Below, piece by piece: positions 6,156 through 9,356 of a stretch of 9,356 nt of DNA. This stretch comes from Candidatus Colimorpha enterica. GTDB taxonomy: Bacteria; Bacillota; Clostridia; Oscillospirales; CAG-272. The notes beneath the pieces are model-generated. The model was not told where the DNA came from and did not search any database. It saw only the letters and a program-made list of their open reading frames with translations. How positions within the stretch are numbered: the first letter of the stretch is position 1; each line of letters opens with the position of its first letter. Made by a program: the position numbers and the translations under genes. The stretch lies in NCBI GenBank assembly GCA_000433515.1, contig FR891207.1:70396-79751 (forward strand). Reading direction: 5' to 3'.

Positions 6156-7640
6156 TCATGCATCCGTGCCCGAAAAAGCCGGATAAGTCTTTATCAGATT
6201 TCCGCCCGCATCGGTGACGACCCGTGTTCCGGCGGGAACCGTGATTATCTCCCTGCCGTCAACCGACACTGCGGCTTTTCTGCCGTCGTTCTTCACGGTG
6301 AAGGCTTTCTCGCCGACGGTCAGCGTGTACTCACAACCGCCGGAGACGGGGCAGGTTGAAAAGACGGCGGTGTCCCTGACAAGCTCAACGCCGTACAGGT
6401 GCGAGGTGTAGCCTAAAAACGCAAGGATCGTCGGTCCGTAGTCGCCTGTCGCCGTGCAGAATGCCGCCTGCGGCTTTCCGGTGTACGGATCGAACTGCTG
6501 GGTGAAGATGACCGGATCGTTCTGCGCCAGCGCACCGCAGAGCTTCTGCCCGAACACCGGAAGAAGATCATAAAGCCGGTAATTTTCAAACGCGCGGAGC
6601 GACCGCTGGTATGTAAGCCCCTCCGGCTGACCGCTCCAGTTGTTGTCCGGATCCGAGACGAAAAGCCGGTCGTTTGCCGCGATGGACGTAAGCGGCATCG
6701 GGGTGAAGAATTCCTCCGGGTTCAGAAGATGCTCACTCACGAACCGCATTGCCTTGTCATATTCATACGCGCCGTGGTACATGACGCGGAGGTTGTTGTG
6801 TATCAGGGTGTCAAGAAAATTGTTGTCGCAGTCGCGGTCGTAAAGCGCACCCTTTTCCTCCCGCCACAGGTAGGAGTTCAGAGTCTTTCTGACAGCCTCC
6901 GCACCGTCGCGCCACTTCTTTTCCTCGCCGTTTCCGAGTATCGCCGCTATTTCCGAAAGGGTGACCCTTCCGTCATAGCAGTATGCCATTACATCCATCG
7001 ATTCATACGGCAGCTTTGCCTGACCGTAAGGCGGCGTATCGCTGCCCCATGCGTCGGGAGCACCGAAAAACCGTGTGCTTCCGTCCTCGCCGGTGTCCCA
7101 GACGCAGAAGGACTCAAGACAGCCGTTGCCGTCGGTGTCGCGCGTGCGCCACAGATAGCTGTCGAACCGCGACAGGCAGTCATACAGCCGGTTCAGATAG
7201 TGCATATCCTTCCCGGTACGGTACCATACGTTCAGGGCGTGATAAGGGAAGCAGTAGCCCTGAAAATGAGAATACATGACCTCCGCGCCGTCGTCCTCAA
7301 ACCGTATGACCGAAGGAATGCGCCCGTCATCGCGTATCAGGTCGATGAAGATGTTCTGATTGTTCCATGCAGTCTCCGGGCATCTGTCGGAGTACATATC
7401 CCCGCCCATCGGCTGGGTTTCAAGCCACAGCCCCTGATAGACACCGCCCTCGACAAGCACACGCTTTCCGTGCCACAAGACGATGTTGTTTTTTTCCGTC
7501 CTTTCCGCCGCGTCAAACACCCTCTGCCACTTTCCGTCGGCGGTCGAAAAGCTGACACCCGTCGGTGCAAAGCTCATTTTCCGGTTGTCGGAAATGCGGT
7601 CAAGCTCACTGAACGGTATTTTTATTCTTTCTGCGCCCAT
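6156..7640 (-). CDS. Predicted cytoplasmic glycoside hydrolase, (alpha/alpha)6 barrel, GH63/MGH1-like
   Basis: This 494-residue protein resembles the catalytic domain of GH63, mannosyl-/glucosylglycerate hydrolase and related clan GH-G enzymes, which release sugars from the non-reducing end. Supporting motifs are DTDGNGCLES followed by WDTGEDGSTRF (181-191), where D182 or a neighbour would be the acid; NNWSGQPEG (333-341); and FDPYTGKP (383-390). Residues from about 417 look like a C-terminal beta domain. No signal peptide is present, so it should act on imported or internal sugars. The substrate is unknown. In many GH63 relatives a Glu precedes the Y/F-x-P-x-T-G motif; here the residues are Gln381-Gln382, so either the base lies elsewhere or activity is altered. 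The ATG at 7640 has GAGGTG just upstream. It is transcribed alone from its own promoter. GH15- or trehalase-like assignment is a less likely alternative. Confidence 0.75.
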   Translation of the reverse strand: MGAERIKIPFSELDRISDNRKMSFAPTGVSFSTADGKWQRVFDAAERTEKNNIVLWHGKRVLVEGGVYQGLWLETQPMGGDMYSDRCPETAWNNQNIFIDLIRDDGRIPSVIRFEDDGAEVMYSHFQGYCFPYHALNVWYRTGKDMHYLNRLYDCLSRFDSYLWRTRDTDGNGCLESFCVWDTGEDGSTRFFGAPDAWGSDTPPYGQAKLPYESMDVMAYCYDGRVTLSEIAAILGNGEEKKWRDGAEAVRKTLNSYLWREEKGALYDRDCDNNFLDTLIHNNLRVMYHGAYEYDKAMRFVSEHLLNPEEFFTPMPLTSIAANDRLFVSDPDNNWSGQPEGLTYQRSLRAFENYRLYDLLPVFGQKLCGALAQNDPVIFTQQFDPYTGKPQAAFCTATGDYGPTILAFLGYTSHLYGVELVRDTAVFSTCPVSGGCEYTLTVGEKAFTVKNDGRKAAVSVDGREIITVPAGTRVVTDAGGNLIKTYPAFSGTDA

Positions 7641-7722
7641 ATTTCACCTCATGACCGTGAATGCGGTCGGATTATCGTTCTGCTGCCCCTGCCGGGTGTC
7701 CCGGAAGGGAATCCGCTATACT

Positions 7723-7750
7723 ATTATATCATGCTTTTCCGCCATTTCAA
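7723..7750 (-). promoter_or_regulatory. Extended -10 promoter of the glycoside hydrolase gene
   Basis: On the minus strand TTGAAA (7750-7745) is followed by 16 bases and TATAAT (7728-7723), preceded by the TGn extension. Transcription should start near 7716, leaving a leader of about 76 bases. The leader contains two small perfect hairpins: CCGGG/CCCGG (about 7691-7703) and GACCG/CGGTC (about 7653-7668), the second next to the ribosome binding site. Confidence 0.82.
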
Positions 7751-7780
7751 TATCGTATAACTAAGTGTGCCGCAAATGCT

Positions 7781-7816
7781 AAAAAACCCGCCACGGAAAG
7801 TCAATCCGCGGCGGGT
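7781..7816 (-). terminator. Intrinsic terminator of the hisS-GDSL transcript
   Basis: On the minus strand CCCGCCGCGG (7815-7806) pairs with CCGTGGCGGG (7796-7787), 10 pairs including one G-U, around a 9-base loop, followed by TTTTTT. It lies 14 bases after the stop of the GDSL gene and upstream of the promoter of the next gene. Confidence 0.93.
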
Positions 7817-7829
7817 GTTCAAAGCAATA

Positions 7830-8489
7830 TCAGGTGCTGTGCGTGTAGTCGAAGCCGCAGTGCGAGAGGAATTCGCGCGCGATAACCGTTGCGCCAACCT
7901 GATTCGGGTGTATCCTGTCCCATGCAATGCAGGCTGAGTGACGGTAACGGAAGAAGTCGTCGAATGCCCTCTGGATATCGACAAGAGTGACCGAGTGCTT
8001 CTTTGCGATCTCGCGGCAGATGCTGCCGTATTCGTCCATTCTCGCCCTCATTCTGTCCTCGCGGCAGGGCTCCATGATGTACGGGGTCATGAGGAAAACG
8101 CCTTTACAGCGTTCCTTTGCCGAAACCACCATTTTCTCGACGTTTGCGGCATAGTCATCGGGCGCGACTGCGCACTGAGGATATGCGGGCATATCAAACT
8201 GACGCCAGACGTCGTTTATGCCGATGCAGATGCTGACCCACATCGGCGAACAGCCGAGTATGTCCCTGTCCCACCTTGCAAGCAGGTCGCGCGAGGTGTT
8301 CCCGCTTATCCCGGCGTTCAGTATGGCTATAATGCGTTCCGGATACCATGCGGCAAGCATATTGTCGATGATCCTGACATAGCTGCGTCCGAGGTTTTCG
8401 GCAAACTGGTCGCCGACCGGAGAGGCACTTCCCATATCGGTGACCGAGTCGCCGGCAAATACTATTCTGTCTCCGTGTTCGAATATCAT
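7830..8489 (-). CDS. SGNH/GDSL-family hydrolase (probable carbohydrate or acyl esterase)
   Basis: This 219-residue protein has all four blocks of the SGNH hydrolase fold: block I FAGDSVTD with nucleophile Ser15; block II around NAGISGN (58-64); block III CIGINDVW with Asn92; and block V WDRIHPN with Asp191 and His194. The family removes acyl groups, often acetyl groups, from sugars, lipids or thioesters; the substrate cannot be read from sequence. There is no signal peptide or membrane segment, so it should be cytoplasmic, and its length is typical for the small single-domain members. The ATG at 8489 has AAAGGA seven bases upstream. It lies 46 bases after hisS with no terminator between, so it is probably read from the hisS transcript, and a strong terminator follows it. 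Confidence 0.9.
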   Translation of the reverse strand: MIFEHGDRIVFAGDSVTDMGSASPVGDQFAENLGRSYVRIIDNMLAAWYPERIIAILNAGISGNTSRDLLARWDRDILGCSPMWVSICIGINDVWRQFDMPAYPQCAVAPDDYAANVEKMVVSAKERCKGVFLMTPYIMEPCREDRMRARMDEYGSICREIAKKHSVTLVDIQRAFDDFFRYRHSACIAWDRIHPNQVGATVIAREFLSHCGFDYTHST

Positions 8490-8535
8490 GTTTTTTTCCT
8501 TTCGGTAAATAATTCAGTTCTGCCGAAACTCCGGC

Positions 8536-9356
8536 TCATGCCTTGATTATCGCCGCACCGGCCGATTCCGCGATCCCGCCGAGGACGGCTTCCGCCGCCG
8601 CTTCACGGGTAAGGGATAACTGTTCCCCGGTTTTCATGTTTTTGAGCGACACTCTGCCGCTTTCGATTTCATCGTCGCCGAGAAAGACGGCAAACGGGAT
8701 TCCGAGCCTGTCTGCATAGCCGATCTTCGCCTTGAATTTCTTTTTCTCGCTGTAAAGCTGTGTCCTTATTCCGTTTTCACGGAAATATGTCGCAAGACTG
8801 ACTGCCGGTGCGATATCGTCGGTCATCGGAATTATAAGCACGTCAGCCGGAGAGGACGGATATTCGCGGTTCAGGAGGTCCTTGTCCTGAAGCACGAAGA
8901 ACAGGCGGGTAAGTCCTATCGAAATGCCGACTCCGGGGAGCTTTCTGTCGGTGTAGTACTCGGCAAGGCTGTCGTACCGTCCGCCGGAGCAGACGGAGCC
9001 TATTTCCGGGTGGTCGGACATGACCGTCTCGTAAACGGTGCCGGTGTAGTAGTCAAGCCCGCGCGCGATCGTCAGATCAACAGTGAAGAAATCGTCCGGA
9101 ACGCCGAAGCCGCTCATGTTCCTTATGACGGTTGCAAGCTCATCGGCGCCGGTGTCGAAGGTTTCGTTCTTTCCGCGGTATTTTTCAAGCGAGGAAAGCA
9201 CCGATTTGGTGTCGCCGCCGGTCGAGATGAAGCCGATAATGCTTTCGGTGCGCTCTTTGTCGATCCCGAGTTCGTCCGTGAGGATCTTTGCGACCTTATC
9301 CGTACCGATTTTTTCAAGCTTGTCAACAGTGCGGAGTATGTCGCACGCCTTGTCGG
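8536..9356 (-). CDS. hisS: Histidyl-tRNA synthetase, C-terminal part (N-terminus outside window)
   Basis: About 272 codons are visible, open to the right edge of the window; the first visible residues are DKACDILRTVDKLEKIG. HisRS charges tRNA-His in the cytoplasm. The fragment shows the histidine-specific motif ARGLDYYTGTVYE (fragment residues about 97-109), SVCSGGRYD, class II motif 3 GVGISIGLTRLF (about 141-152) and the C-terminal anticodon-binding domain beginning at PADVLIIPM. Motifs 1 and 2 would lie in the missing part. The frame passes 9201 unbroken; a GTG there is an internal Val, not a start. Its stop precedes the GDSL hydrolase by 46 bases. Nothing suggests damage. Confidence 0.97.
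   Translation of the reverse strand, partial: DKACDILRTVDKLEKIGTDKVAKILTDELGIDKERTESIIGFISTGGDTKSVLSSLEKYRGKNETFDTGADELATVIRNMSGFGVPDDFFTVDLTIARGLDYYTGTVYETVMSDHPEIGSVCSGGRYDSLAEYYTDRKLPGVGISIGLTRLFFVLQDKDLLNREYPSSPADVLIIPMTDDIAPAVSLATYFRENGIRTQLYSEKKKFKAKIGYADRLGIPFAVFLGDDEIESGRVSLKNMKTGEQLSLTREAAAEAVLGGIAESAGAAIIKA

Noticed and set aside
6729..7760. Plus-strand open frame of 343 codons opposite the glycoside hydrolase
   Set aside because: It is antisense to a gene with its own promoter, ribosome binding site and family motifs, and it runs through that promoter. No domain is visible in it.
1..9356. A new defence, mobile or biosynthetic system
   Set aside because: Every long gene falls in a known family with housekeeping or metabolic roles. 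There are no repeats, integrase, toxin-antitoxin pair or CRISPR-like array, and base composition is even across genes.

Overview
The window looks like chromosomal DNA of an anaerobic, fermentative member of the Firmicutes, probably class Clostridia and near the Ruminococcaceae/Oscillospiraceae. This is inferred from a trimeric NAD(H)-linked [FeFe]-hydrogenase, a YkpA-type ABC-F protein, AGGAGG-like ribosome binding sites, sigma-A promoters and moderately GC-rich codons. Coding sequence fills almost all of it, and I see no tRNA, rRNA, CRISPR array, transposase or phage gene.

Region 1 (1-4052, minus strand) is the operon hydC-hydB-hydA, encoding an electron-bifurcating type [FeFe]-hydrogenase. 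HydC is the NuoE-like [2Fe-2S] subunit, HydB the NuoF-like FMN/NADH subunit, and HydA the catalytic H-cluster subunit, whose last part runs off the left edge. Together they should couple oxidation of NADH and reduced ferredoxin to H2 production, which is how such fermenters dispose of electrons. A sigma-A promoter with a 17-base spacer lies upstream of hydC, with two overlapping AT palindromes just after its predicted transcription start. A hairpin separates hydC and hydB in the message.

Region 2 (4053-6153) starts with a divergent intergenic region. It carries a second sigma-A promoter, facing right, for an ABC-F ATPase of the YkpA/YbiT type, a ribosome-associated translation factor family. 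A possible 10-codon leader ORF ends in an ATGA overlap with the ABC-F start. A hairpin with A and T tracts on its two sides then ends both the ABC-F gene and the convergent gene to its right.

Region 3 (6156-7816, minus) holds a cytoplasmic (alpha/alpha)6-barrel glycoside hydrolase resembling GH63/MGH1, with its own extended -10 promoter. It lies downstream of a strong terminator that ends the next operon.

Region 4 (7830-9356, minus) is hisS (histidyl-tRNA synthetase, N-terminus beyond the right edge) followed 46 bases later by an SGNH/GDSL hydrolase, probably on one transcript.

I found no convincing new multi-gene system. The points most worth a second look are a Ser in the L1 H-cluster motif of HydA, an ABC-F protein whose degenerate residues all fall in one of its two composite ATP sites, the possible ABC-F leader peptide, and a missing catalytic-type Glu in the glycoside hydrolase.
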